Below are positions 17,115-24,254 of a DNA stretch of 64,000 nucleotides, in pieces. The position numbers were made by a program, and so were the translations under genes. This DNA is from Hymenobacter sp. J193 (GTDB taxonomy: Bacteria; Bacteroidota; Bacteroidia; Cytophagales; Hymenobacteraceae). The first letter of the stretch is position 1; each line of letters opens with the position of its first letter. The stretch is taken from NCBI RefSeq assembly GCF_024700075.1, contig NZ_JAJONE010000004.1:1-64000 (forward strand), written 5' to 3'. The notes below the pieces were generated by a model. The model was not told the origin of the DNA. It saw only the letters and a list, made by a program, of their open reading frames with translations, and did not search any database.

Positions 17115-17740
17115 ATTCCACACCCGCTACTCCCACCAAGTCCCTGGCCGGCACGGGCCTGCTGGCCGCCCTCGCCGCTTCGCTGTGCTGCATTACCCCG
17201 CTGCTGGCCATTGTGGGCGGGCTGGGCGGCGTGGCCAGCACGTTTGCCTGGCTGGAACCGTTGCGCCCCTATCTCATTGCCCTGACCGTTGGCGTGCTGG
17301 GCTTCGCTTGGTTTCAGCACCTGCGACCCGCGCCCACGGCAGCCGATGACTGCGGCTGCCCCGTGCCGGCCAAGCCTTCGCTGATGCAGTCGCGAGGCTT
17401 TCTGGCTACAATCACCGTGCTGGCCGCGCTGCTGCTGGCCTTTCCCTACTACGGAGCGCGGTTCTACCCATCGGCAGCTCCCCAGCCCGTGGTGGCCACC
17501 AGCGCGGCCCCGGTGCTGCAAACCAGTTCCTACCGCATCGGCGGCATGACCTGCGAGGCCTGCGCCCGCCACGTCGAGCACGACGTGCAGCAGCTGCCGG
17601 GAGTGCAAAGTGTGCAAGTGTCCTACGAGCAGGGCACTGCCCAGGTCCGCTTCAATGCGGCCGTAACCCCGGCAGCCAAGGTCGAGAAAACCATCAACGG
17701 CACGGGTTATTCGGTGCTGAATCCTTCCGCCACCCGTTAA
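17111..17740 (+). CDS. merTP: MerTP mercuric transport protein (MerT-MerP fusion)
   Basis: 209 residues. Three or four membrane segments make up the first 120 residues, with the paired cysteines of MerT at 26-27 in the first helix (LAASLCCITPLL) and a CGC pair at 81-83. The C-terminal part is a heavy-metal-associated domain of MerP type with GMTCEAC (cysteines 148 and 151). Hg(II) would be caught by the C-terminal domain and passed to the cysteines in the membrane part for import. No mercuric reductase gene is seen in the window. Confidence 0.9.
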   Translation: MNSTPATPTKSLAGTGLLAALAASLCCITPLLAIVGGLGGVASTFAWLEPLRPYLIALTVGVLGFAWFQHLRPAPTAADDCGCPVPAKPSLMQSRGFLATITVLAALLLAFPYYGARFYPSAAPQPVVATSAAPVLQTSSYRIGGMTCEACARHVEHDVQQLPGVQSVQVSYEQGTAQVRFNAAVTPAAKVEKTINGTGYSVLNPSATR

Positions 17741-17750
17741 GCGCCTTTCC

Positions 17751-17996
17751 ATGATTCCAATAACGCCTTCTACCCCCGCGCCCACCGTGACGCTGACTTC
17801 GGTGCTGACTTGCCCGGTGTGCCAGCACGCGCAGGCCGAGCAGATGCCGACCGACGCCTGCCAGTGGTTTTACGAATGCACCAGCTGCCACACGGTGCTT
17901 AAGCCCCTGGCCGGCGACTGCTGCGTGTACTGCTCCTACGGCACCGTGCCCTGCCCGCCCATCCAAACCGCCGGCCCGAAAGGCTGCTGCGGTTAA
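17751..17996 (+). CDS. GDCCVxC-domain cysteine-rich protein
   Basis: 81 residues with CPVC, CTSC, GDCCVYCSYGTVPCPP and a terminal GCCG. The GDCCVxC signature defines a small family that regularly accompanies mercury and other metal-resistance genes, probably as a metal carrier or detoxification helper. It follows merTP by 10 bases on the same strand and is the last gene of the operon. Confidence 0.8.
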   Translation: MIPITPSTPAPTVTLTSVLTCPVCQHAQAEQMPTDACQWFYECTSCHTVLKPLAGDCCVYCSYGTVPCPPIQTAGPKGCCG

Positions 17997-18006
17997 GCGG
18001 CCCGGA

Positions 18007-18453
18007 CTAGCGGGCAAACGCCGGCGCAAGAACCCAGCCGTTGCCCAGCAATCGCACGCTGGCGCACGCCGGGCCGCCATCCCGGGCTTGTCCGTGGATG
18101 GAAGCCTGCAGGACAAGTCCGGGGCTGCTCAAGGTTTGCTCCAGCATCTCGGGCGTGAGCGTAGGCAACGGAACTTTCGCCCGGCGCGTCCAGCACGAAT
18201 TGACCTGACCAGCGGAGGTGCCCGCATTCACGTAAAGAAACCGTCCGCTTACCGGGCCTTGCACCCCCGGTCCGGTGAGCCGGGGCTGCACTTCGCCCTT
18301 AGGAAAGCTAACCGTCAACGAAACCTCGAAGACGAGCCGCTCCGGGGTCCACACCACCGGCAAAATCAGTTCTCCATTCCCCTGCTGCACGGCCATCTGC
18401 ACACCCACGGGCGCATCAAGTACCTGCAGCTGAAAAAGTAGGAGTTGCTTCAT
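18007..18453 (-). CDS. DUF5990-family protein
   Basis: 148 residues on the opposite strand, its stop 11 bases from the end of the GDCC gene. It starts MKQLLLFQLQVLDAPVGVQM and carries VFEVSLTVSF, GPVSGRFLYVNAGTSAGQ and NSCWTRRAKVPLP, the layout of DUF5990 proteins, whose function is unknown. No signal peptide is seen, so it is likely cytoplasmic. Confidence 0.7.
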   Translation of the reverse strand: MKQLLLFQLQVLDAPVGVQMAVQQGNGELILPVVWTPERLVFEVSLTVSFPKGEVQPRLTGPGVQGPVSGRFLYVNAGTSAGQVNSCWTRRAKVPLPTLTPEMLEQTLSSPGLVLQASIHGQARDGGPACASVRLLGNGWVLAPAFAR

Positions 18454-18487
18454 GTCAGCAAGGTAGAGCTTTCATGGACTACCATTC

Positions 18488-18523
18488 GCCCCTTGATTAG
18501 ATGGGGCACAAACCGCAAGGGGC
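18488..18523. other. Inverted repeat between DUF5990 and DUF3703 genes
   Basis: GCCCCTTG (18488-18495) and CAAGGGGC (18516-18523) form a perfect 8-bp stem around a 20-base loop, with TTTT directly after on the plus strand. The T-tract is on the wrong side to terminate the minus-strand DUF3703 gene, so its role is uncertain. Confidence 0.35.
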
Positions 18524-18548
18524 TTTTGCGCTAACGCATGCCTTTAGG

Positions 18549-18911
18549 CTAAGTGTATTGGGTCAACAGATGCTGCAGGTCGGCCGGAACGGGCATGGGC
18601 TGCTCGGCTTTGACGTTGGCACCCCCGGTATTGCCCGTAGGCACTTGCCCGACTAGCGAGCCCAGAAAGCCAAACACGATGCGGGGCAATTGCCCTATGA
18701 TTTCGCGCAGGTTTCGGGTGCGCAGGCCGTGCAGCAGCATAAGCAGGTGCACGTGCGTGTGGGACATAGCCCAACGCTGGCCCAGCACGTGGGCCCGCTC
18801 CAAATGATGAAACGCACCGGCCGCGTCCTGCCGGGCGTAGGCCACCCGGGCGGCCTGCAATTCCCGCTGAAAGTGAGGCCGCAGTGACGGAGGGAGACGA
18901 AGGGGGTGCAT
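18549..18911 (-). CDS. DUF3703-family protein
   Basis: 120 residues from MHPLRLPPSLRPHFQRELQA. The segment ARQDAAGAFHHLERAHVLGQ followed by HTHVHLLMLLHGL is characteristic of DUF3703, a small His-rich family repeatedly found next to mercury and copper resistance genes. The histidines may bind metal; the biochemical role is not known. Confidence 0.75.
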   Translation of the reverse strand: MHPLRLPPSLRPHFQRELQAARVAYARQDAAGAFHHLERAHVLGQRWAMSHTHVHLLMLLHGLRTRNLREIIGQLPRIVFGFLGSLVGQVPTGNTGGANVKAEQPMPVPADLQHLLTQYT

Positions 18912-19101
18912 GGCTTTGGAAAGTAGAGAATTACGTAACAAAAATAACTGTTAAGTAAGGCAGCACCGCTGAAATTCCGTGGTCCTACCCCGGACTGGGC
19001 CCACCTCATGGCGGGCAAGGTTTCCTCGATATTCCCTTGAGCCCGCAACCCAAAACGGATGCCTGTGGCGTAGGTATCGTTGCTAATTTAAAGCCTTTGT
19101 C

Positions 19102-20085
19102 ATGATGCGTGGTCTTTGCGGGGTAGTATTCGTGCTTGGGCTCGTGCCACTGGGTGCCCAGGCCCAGCTCCCCACGGACAGCACCCGGGTCAGCGAAGAC
19201 CGGTTGCTTGAATACTCCTTTGCCAACGACGCGTTTCTACGAACCGACTACTACTACACCCAAGGCATGACGTTGCTGCTGGTAAGCCCGGGCCTGCAAC
19301 GCTCCCCGGTGAACCGGATTCTGGGGCCGGTGCCGGCGGGTAGTACCCTGCACCACGGTATCCGCCTGCACTACGACGGCTTTACGCCCCTGCGCATCCA
19401 GGACCCCTCTATTCGCGTTGGGGACCGGCCCTACGCCTCCTACATCTTCGCCGACCTGCTGCGCGTGGCCACGCACCCCGGCCGGCGGCTGCGGTTGACC
19501 ACAGCCCTAAACGTGGGCATTCTGGGTCCGCCAGCGGGCGCCAAAGGCTTCCAAACCAAGTTTCACGAACTGCTCGGCGCCCCGACGCCCCGCGGCTGGG
19601 ACTACCAGGTGCAAACCGACGTGGTGCTGGGGTGCGAGGCCCGGCTGGAGAAGCAGCTGCTGGCCCTGGGGCGAGTGGCCGAACTCAACGGTTCGGCCAG
19701 TGCTTCGCTGGGGACGCTGCAAACTTACGCGGCCGCGGGCACTACCCTGCGGGTGGGCTGGCGCCAGCCCACGTTCGAGGGGCTTGGCGTCGCAAGCCGG
19801 GCAACTCGTTGCCCGCACGGACGGGTGCAGGCCTACGGGCAGGCGCAGGTTGAAGGCCGCTTGGTAGGCTACAATGCCACCCTGCAGGGTGGGCTCTTCA
19901 ATCGCCGCAATCCCTATGTGCTGCCGGCGTCGGCCGTGAGCCGGGCGGTGGCGCAGAGTACCGGCACGCTGGGACTTGGCTACGCGGGCGTGCGCGTGGA
20001 AACGGCCCTGACCTGGATTTCACCAGAGTTCACGGGCGCCCGCACCCACCGATGGACCACCATCAGCATCCGAGTGGCTTTTTAA
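19102..20085 (+). CDS. LpxR-like lipid A deacylase family outer-membrane protein
   Basis: 327 residues with a signal peptide (MMRGLCGVVFVLGLVPLGAQ, cleavage after AQA). The mature part has YSFANDAFLRTDYYYTQGM, close to the NDxF...DRYYTNG pattern of LpxR, and GDRPYASYIFADL, like the RPYAG motif. The last strand ends in an aromatic residue (IRVAF), as in 12-stranded outer-membrane barrels. LpxR removes the 3'-acyloxyacyl chain from lipid A. Whether the enzyme acts on host lipid A or only keeps the fold is open. Confidence 0.75.
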   Translation: MMRGLCGVVFVLGLVPLGAQAQLPTDSTRVSEDRLLEYSFANDAFLRTDYYYTQGMTLLLVSPGLQRSPVNRILGPVPAGSTLHHGIRLHYDGFTPLRIQDPSIRVGDRPYASYIFADLLRVATHPGRRLRLTTALNVGILGPPAGAKGFQTKFHELLGAPTPRGWDYQVQTDVVLGCEARLEKQLLALGRVAELNGSASASLGTLQTYAAAGTTLRVGWRQPTFEGLGVASRATRCPHGRVQAYGQAQVEGRLVGYNATLQGGLFNRRNPYVLPASAVSRAVAQSTGTLGLGYAGVRVETALTWISPEFTGARTHRWTTISIRVAF

Positions 20086-20197
20086 GGAGCCTTCTTCTGT
20101 AGGGGGTAGCCGCTGCCAGGAGAACTTTCGCTGCCACCCCACCCAGTGCCACGCTGGCCGCCTGGTCGTCTAGGTATAGCTCGCGCCGCTCCCGGGC

Positions 20198-20296
20198 TTA
20201 TTGCCCGTAAAACTGGCCCAGCAAGACCAGAACGCCGACGAAGAGGTAGATGCCCATGCGTTGCAGCTTCAGGGCGGGCTTATGGTGTTCACACAT
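20198..20296 (-). CDS. Possible small membrane protein (32 aa)
   Basis: ATG at 20294-20296 gives MCEHHKPALKLQRMGIYLFV and then a hydrophobic end. Beyond the TAA (20198-20200) the same frame remains open to the end of the LpxR-like gene with a helical sequence, so it could be the start of a longer gene broken by a stop. It is weakly supported; nothing else is seen in 20086-20360. Confidence 0.22.
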   Translation of the reverse strand: MCEHHKPALKLQRMGIYLFVGVLVLLGQFYGQ

Positions 20297-20360
20297 GCCG
20301 GCCTAACACAGTTGGGCGGGATTCCGTTGCATGCCCTCTTGATTGTGCCCGCTAAGAGGC

Positions 20361-21089
20361 TCACCGGGCCTTGGCCGGGTGCTGCCTGAGCCACGCCCGA
20401 ACCTGGTCAATCTCCCGCTGCTGGTCAATCAGGATAAGGTAAGCTGTTTTTTTGAGCCCTTCGTCGCGGCCCAACTCCAGCTCGGCCCGGGCCAGGGTGA
20501 TGGAGTTTTCGTGGTGCGGAATCAACAAGGTCGCGTAGTCACGGTCGATGTCTCCGGTGCCGGCGTCCTGCCGCTGCTCCTCGACTTTCGCCGGGGGGGC
20601 GGTCCGGCTGGTGTCGCCGGCGATGAGCCGGTGCGCCGCCGGGTGCAAGCCCTTGGTGGCCGCTTCCAGCAGCTCCCCCAGCTCGTGGGACTGCGGGGTG
20701 TGCTCCGGATAGGTGGGCGGCTGGTCCAGGATGCGCTGAATGGCCGAGTCCAGGCCGGGAATCAGCTGCTGGTGCGCCCGGTGAATGTCGCGGGCCAGGG
20801 CGCGCAGCGTAGCATCTCGCCCGTGCTCAAGCTCCAGGGCCGACATGGACACGGCGGCCTGGTGGTTTTCCCGCATGAGCCGGGCAAAGTACAGGTCCAG
20901 ATTACCGGTGCGGGGCAAAGCCTGGGAGTGCTCATCCATCGTGTGCAGGGCCTGCATCATGGTGGAAGGCACTTGCGCCATGTGCGCGTCCTGCGTCTCG
21001 TCGGTTTTGCGGCCGCAGCCACTCAGCAGCAGTCCTAGGAGCGACAGGACCGCGGCGAGTTTGAAAACAGACAAAGCGGGGGCAAACAT
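20361..21089 (-). CDS. DUF305-family lipoprotein
   Basis: 242 residues. The N-terminus has a lipoprotein signal ending LLGLLLSGC. Two DUF305 units follow: YFARLMRENHQAAVSMSALE and YATLLIPHHENSITLARAEL. Their His residues and paired helices resemble ferritin-like four-helix metal-binding folds. DUF305 proteins are periplasmic or cell-surface and are often found with copper and other metal-resistance genes. The next gene downstream is a paralogue. Confidence 0.8.
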   Translation of the reverse strand: MFAPALSVFKLAAVLSLLGLLLSGCGRKTDETQDAHMAQVPSTMMQALHTMDEHSQALPRTGNLDLYFARLMRENHQAAVSMSALELEHGRDATLRALARDIHRAHQQLIPGLDSAIQRILDQPPTYPEHTPQSHELGELLEAATKGLHPAAHRLIAGDTSRTAPPAKVEEQRQDAGTGDIDRDYATLLIPHHENSITLARAELELGRDEGLKKTAYLILIDQQREIDQVRAWLRQHPAKAR

Positions 21090-21147
21090 GGCCGGAAGAT
21101 AAGCTGGGGAAAGGCTGGAAATGAGGGAAAGGCAGTTTGGGCCGGGT

Positions 21148-21877
21148 TTAGTTGGTCACCCCGGCGGGGTTGCTTTTCAGCCAGCGCTGAAATTGCTTGA
21201 TTTCCTGCTGCTGGTCGCGCACGATGCGCCGGGCCGCATCACGCAGCTCGGCGTTGCGGCCAAACGCCAGCTCCGCCTGGGCCAGGGCTACGCCGCTGCG
21301 GTGGTGCAGCTCCATCAGAGTGGCAAAGTCGGCGTCGGGGCTGCCGGGCAGAGTCGGCACCTGGCGCAGGGGGGGCCAAGGCCGCCGCAATGCGGCGCAC
21401 GAACGGGTCTTTGGCGTTGCCCGGCCGGTACTCCTGCCCGGCGGGCGGCTCGCGTTTGAGAGCCAAGGCGAGCACGTGGGTGTCTTTTTCGTGGCTTTTC
21501 ACCACGTGCTGGGCCATGGCCCGCAGGGTAGAGTCCTTGCCCCGCGAGATTTGCACGGCCGCCAGGCGCTGGGCCCCGGCGTGGTGCACAATCATCAGGC
21601 TGGCAAAGTCTTCGTCCCAGCAGCCGATGCGCCGCACGGCATCCAACTGGCGGACCATGAGCTGCAGGGAGTCGGCCAGATTCGGAGGCGCGACCGGGAC
21701 CGGAGCAGGCCGGGGCTTGTCGTGTATGTCGGCTTCGTGGGCCGCTGAGTCGGTGGGCTCGGAGTTGCAGCCGCTCACGGCCAGGGCCACGAGCAGGGCC
21801 GCGAGCAAACGCGCCCCGTCGCACTGGAAGCGGCGGAGCAGGGTGCCGGGGAATGGGGCAAGCAGGTTGGAAGGCAT
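21148..21877 (-). pseudogene. Second DUF305-family lipoprotein, frameshifted
   Basis: It starts MPSNLLAPFPGTLLRRFQCD with a lipobox LVALAVSGC. The first unit contains EDFASLMIVHHAGAQRLAAV and is intact. In a run of seven G at 21368-21374 the frame shifts, and the second unit (ADFATLMELHHRSGVALAQA, ending KSNPAGVTN) continues in the next frame. Removing one base restores about 242 residues, the same size as its paralogue. The break in a long homopolymer makes a sequencing error likely. Confidence 0.75.
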
Positions 21878-21889
21878 GGCAAGCGGGAG

Positions 21890-23311
21890 TTACATGTTTA
21901 AGGCCCCGATGCCCGCCGCGTTCAGGCTCGCTTCTTTGAAGGCTTCGGCGTAGGTGGGGTGGGCGTGCGACATGATGCCCACGTCCTCGGCCGACCCGCG
22001 GAAGCTCATCACGGCTACGGCTTCGGCAATAATGTCGGCGATGCGGGCGCCTATCATGTGCACGCCCAGGATTTCGTCGGTGCCGGCGGCGGTGAGCACC
22101 TTCACCAGCCCCTCCGTATCGGCCCCGGCCAAAGCCCGCCCCGAGGCGGAGTAGGGAAAGGTGCCCACCTTGTAGGCGGTGCCACTTTCCTTGAGCTGCT
22201 CTTCGGTGTAGCCCACGCCGGCTACTTCGGGCCAGGTGTAGACCACCCCCGGAATGAGCAGGTAGTTGACGTGGGGCTGGTGGCCGGCAATGCGCTCGGC
22301 CACGAACACGCCCTCGTCGGAGGCTTTGTGGGCCAGCATGGCCCCGCGCACCACATCGCCTAGGGCCCAGATGCCGGGCACGTTGGTTTGCAGCTCGTCG
22401 TTGACTTTTACGCGGCCCTTCTCGTCCAGCTCCACGCCGGCCGCGGCCAGGTTCAGGCCGTCGGTGTAGGGCCGGCGACCCACCGACACCAAGCAGTAGT
22501 CGCCTGCCAGCTGCAAGTCGGCGCCGCCGGCCGCCGGGGTAGCTGTCAGCTTCACCGTCTCTCCTTCCCGCGTCACGGCCGTGACCTTGTGGGAGAGGTA
22601 AAACGCCAGCCCCTGCTTTTTAAGGGAACGCAGCAGCTCCTTGCCCAGGGTGCGGTCCATGGTCGGGATGATGGCGTCGGTGTATTCCACCACCGACACC
22701 TGGCTGCCCAGCCGGGCGTACACCGACCCGAGCTCCAGGCCAATAACGCCGCCGCCCACGATAATCAGGTGCTTCGGCAGCTCACGCAGCGCCAGCGCCT
22801 CGGTGCTGGTGATGATGCGCTCCTTGTCCAGGGTGATGAAGGGCAGGGTGCTGGGTTTGGAGCCGGTGGCAATGATAATGTTCTTGGCCGTCAGCTGCTG
22901 CCCTTCCCCACCGCCCCCGTCGCTGGGCGCCACCTGCACGGTGGTAGCGTCGACAAACGAGGCCACGCCTTGAATGACGTCCACCTTGTTTTTCTTCATC
23001 AGGTACACCACGCCGTCGCACACCTTGCTTACTATCTGGTCCTTGCGCGCCATCAGGCGAGGTAAATCGGCGCGCAGGTTGTCGGCGTCGATGCCGTGCT
23101 CGGCAAACTGGTGGGTGGCTTTCTGGTAGAGCTCGGTGGATTCGAGCACGGCTTTGCTGGGGATGCATCCCACGTTGAGGCAGGTGCCGCCCAGGGTGGG
23201 GTACTTCTCGATAATGGCCGTTTTCAGGCCTAGCTGGCCGCAACGGACGGCCGCGATGTAGCCGCCGGGGCCGGAGCCGATGATGAGAACGTCGTAGGAA
23301 GCTGCGGACAT
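21890..23311 (-). CDS. lpdA: Dihydrolipoyl dehydrogenase
   Basis: 473 residues, full length. FAD-binding GSGPGGY is at residues 12-18, the redox disulfide is in GGTCLNVGCIPSK (cysteines 44 and 49), the NAD-binding IIVGGGVIGLELGSVYARLG is near 190, and HAHPTYAEAF holds the C-terminal His-Glu pair at the active site. The family reoxidises lipoyl groups of 2-oxo-acid dehydrogenases. Sitting inside a metal-efflux cluster on a plasmid, it may instead serve redox detoxification, since MerA belongs to the same superfamily. It lacks the C-terminal CC pair of MerA, so mercuric reductase is unlikely. Confidence 0.9.
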   Translation of the reverse strand: MSAASYDVLIIGSGPGGYIAAVRCGQLGLKTAIIEKYPTLGGTCLNVGCIPSKAVLESTELYQKATHQFAEHGIDADNLRADLPRLMARKDQIVSKVCDGVVYLMKKNKVDVIQGVASFVDATTVQVAPSDGGGGEGQQLTAKNIIIATGSKPSTLPFITLDKERIITSTEALALRELPKHLIIVGGGVIGLELGSVYARLGSQVSVVEYTDAIIPTMDRTLGKELLRSLKKQGLAFYLSHKVTAVTREGETVKLTATPAAGGADLQLAGDYCLVSVGRRPYTDGLNLAAAGVELDEKGRVKVNDELQTNVPGIWALGDVVRGAMLAHKASDEGVFVAERIAGHQPHVNYLLIPGVVYTWPEVAGVGYTEEQLKESGTAYKVGTFPYSASGRALAGADTEGLVKVLTAAGTDEILGVHMIGARIADIIAEAVAVMSFRGSAEDVGIMSHAHPTYAEAFKEASLNAAGIGALNM

Positions 23312-23357
23312 GAGCGGAGTTGGAGCGAGTGAAGGGTGGGAAAGCAGTGGTAGTGTT

Positions 23358-24254
23358 CTACAGGTGAGTTTCGTGTTGGGCGAAGTCGCCGCGTTCCACC
23401 TGAATGGTAGCGTGCTGCACGGCGTGCTTACCGGTCACGTAGGCGTGGGCGCGGGCCAGCACGTCGTCGTGGGTGGCACCCTCGGCCAGCACCACGTGGG
23501 CGCTGAGGGCGTTGACGCCCGAGGTGAGCGACCAGGCGTGCAGGTCGTGCACAGCCGCCACGCCCGGCTCGGCCAGCAGGCCCTGGCGCAGGGCTTCCAG
23601 GTTCACCTCGGCCGGGGTGCCTTCCAGCAGCACGCCCACGGCCTCCTTGAGCAGGGTCCAGGTGCGCGGCAGAATGAACAGGCCGATAAGGGCCGAGAGC
23701 AGCGGGTCGGCGTAGTACCAGCCGGTGGTGAGCATGATGATGCCCGCCGCGATGACGCCGATGGAGGTGAGCATGTCCGAGAGTACCTCGAAGTAGGCGC
23801 CTTTCATGTTCAGGCTCTCGTCTTTGCCCTGGCGCAGCAGGTACATGCAGTACAGGTTGATTACTAACCCCGCCCCGGCAATCCAGAGCATGGAGGTGCT
23901 TTCGACCTTGGGCGGGTCCAGAAAGCGGAAATAGGCCTCGTAGAGAATGTAGAGCGAAATCAGGATGAGCACCACCGCGTTGGTGAGGGCCGCCAGGATT
24001 TCAAAGCGGTAGTAGCCGTAGGTTTTCTCCGGGGTGGCCGGCTTTTCGGCGAAACGGATGGCCAGCAGGGCCAGCCCCACGCCGGCCACGTCGGTGAGCA
24101 TGTGGCCGGCGTCGGCCAGCAGGGCCAGGCTGCCAGTGAGGTAGCCGCCGATGACTTCGGCCACCAGGTAGGCCAGCGTTAGGAAAAACACGATGGTCAG
24201 CTGGCGCTTGTTGCGCGAAGCGGCACTGCCGCTCATGCCGTGGGCCCCGCTCAT
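23358..24254 (-). CDS. czcD: CDF-family cation efflux pump (CzcD-like)
   Basis: 298 residues with six membrane segments. The metal-binding motifs are LLADAGHMLTDVAGV in the second helix and FEVLSDMLTSIGVI in the fifth (HxxxD and DxxxD). The C-terminal cytoplasmic domain (GVAAVHDLHAWSLTSGVNAL) is the usual dimerisation and metal-sensing part. It exchanges Zn, Cd or Co for protons across the inner membrane. Its start overlaps the stop of the P-type ATPase gene by 4 bases, so the two are co-translated. Confidence 0.9.
   Translation of the reverse strand: MSGAHGMSGSAASRNKRQLTIVFFLTLAYLVAEVIGGYLTGSLALLADAGHMLTDVAGVGLALLAIRFAEKPATPEKTYGYYRFEILAALTNAVVLILISLYILYEAYFRFLDPPKVESTSMLWIAGAGLVINLYCMYLLRQGKDESLNMKGAYFEVLSDMLTSIGVIAAGIIMLTTGWYYADPLLSALIGLFILPRTWTLLKEAVGVLLEGTPAEVNLEALRQGLLAEPGVAAVHDLHAWSLTSGVNALSAHVVLAEGATHDDVLARAHAYVTGKHAVQHATIQVERGDFAQHETHL

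Noticed and set aside
19102..20085. Generic porin or OmpA-like barrel
   Set aside because: The NDxF...YYTQG and RPYAS motifs with a C-terminal aromatic residue fit the LpxR family better.
22388..23065. A 225-codon plus-strand open frame
   Set aside because: It lies entirely antisense to the intact lpdA gene and has no recognisable domain.
21890..23311. Mercuric reductase (MerA)
   Set aside because: The flavoprotein has the CLNVGC disulfide shared by the superfamily but ends GIGALNM without the vicinal C-terminal cysteines of MerA; all motifs fit dihydrolipoyl dehydrogenase.
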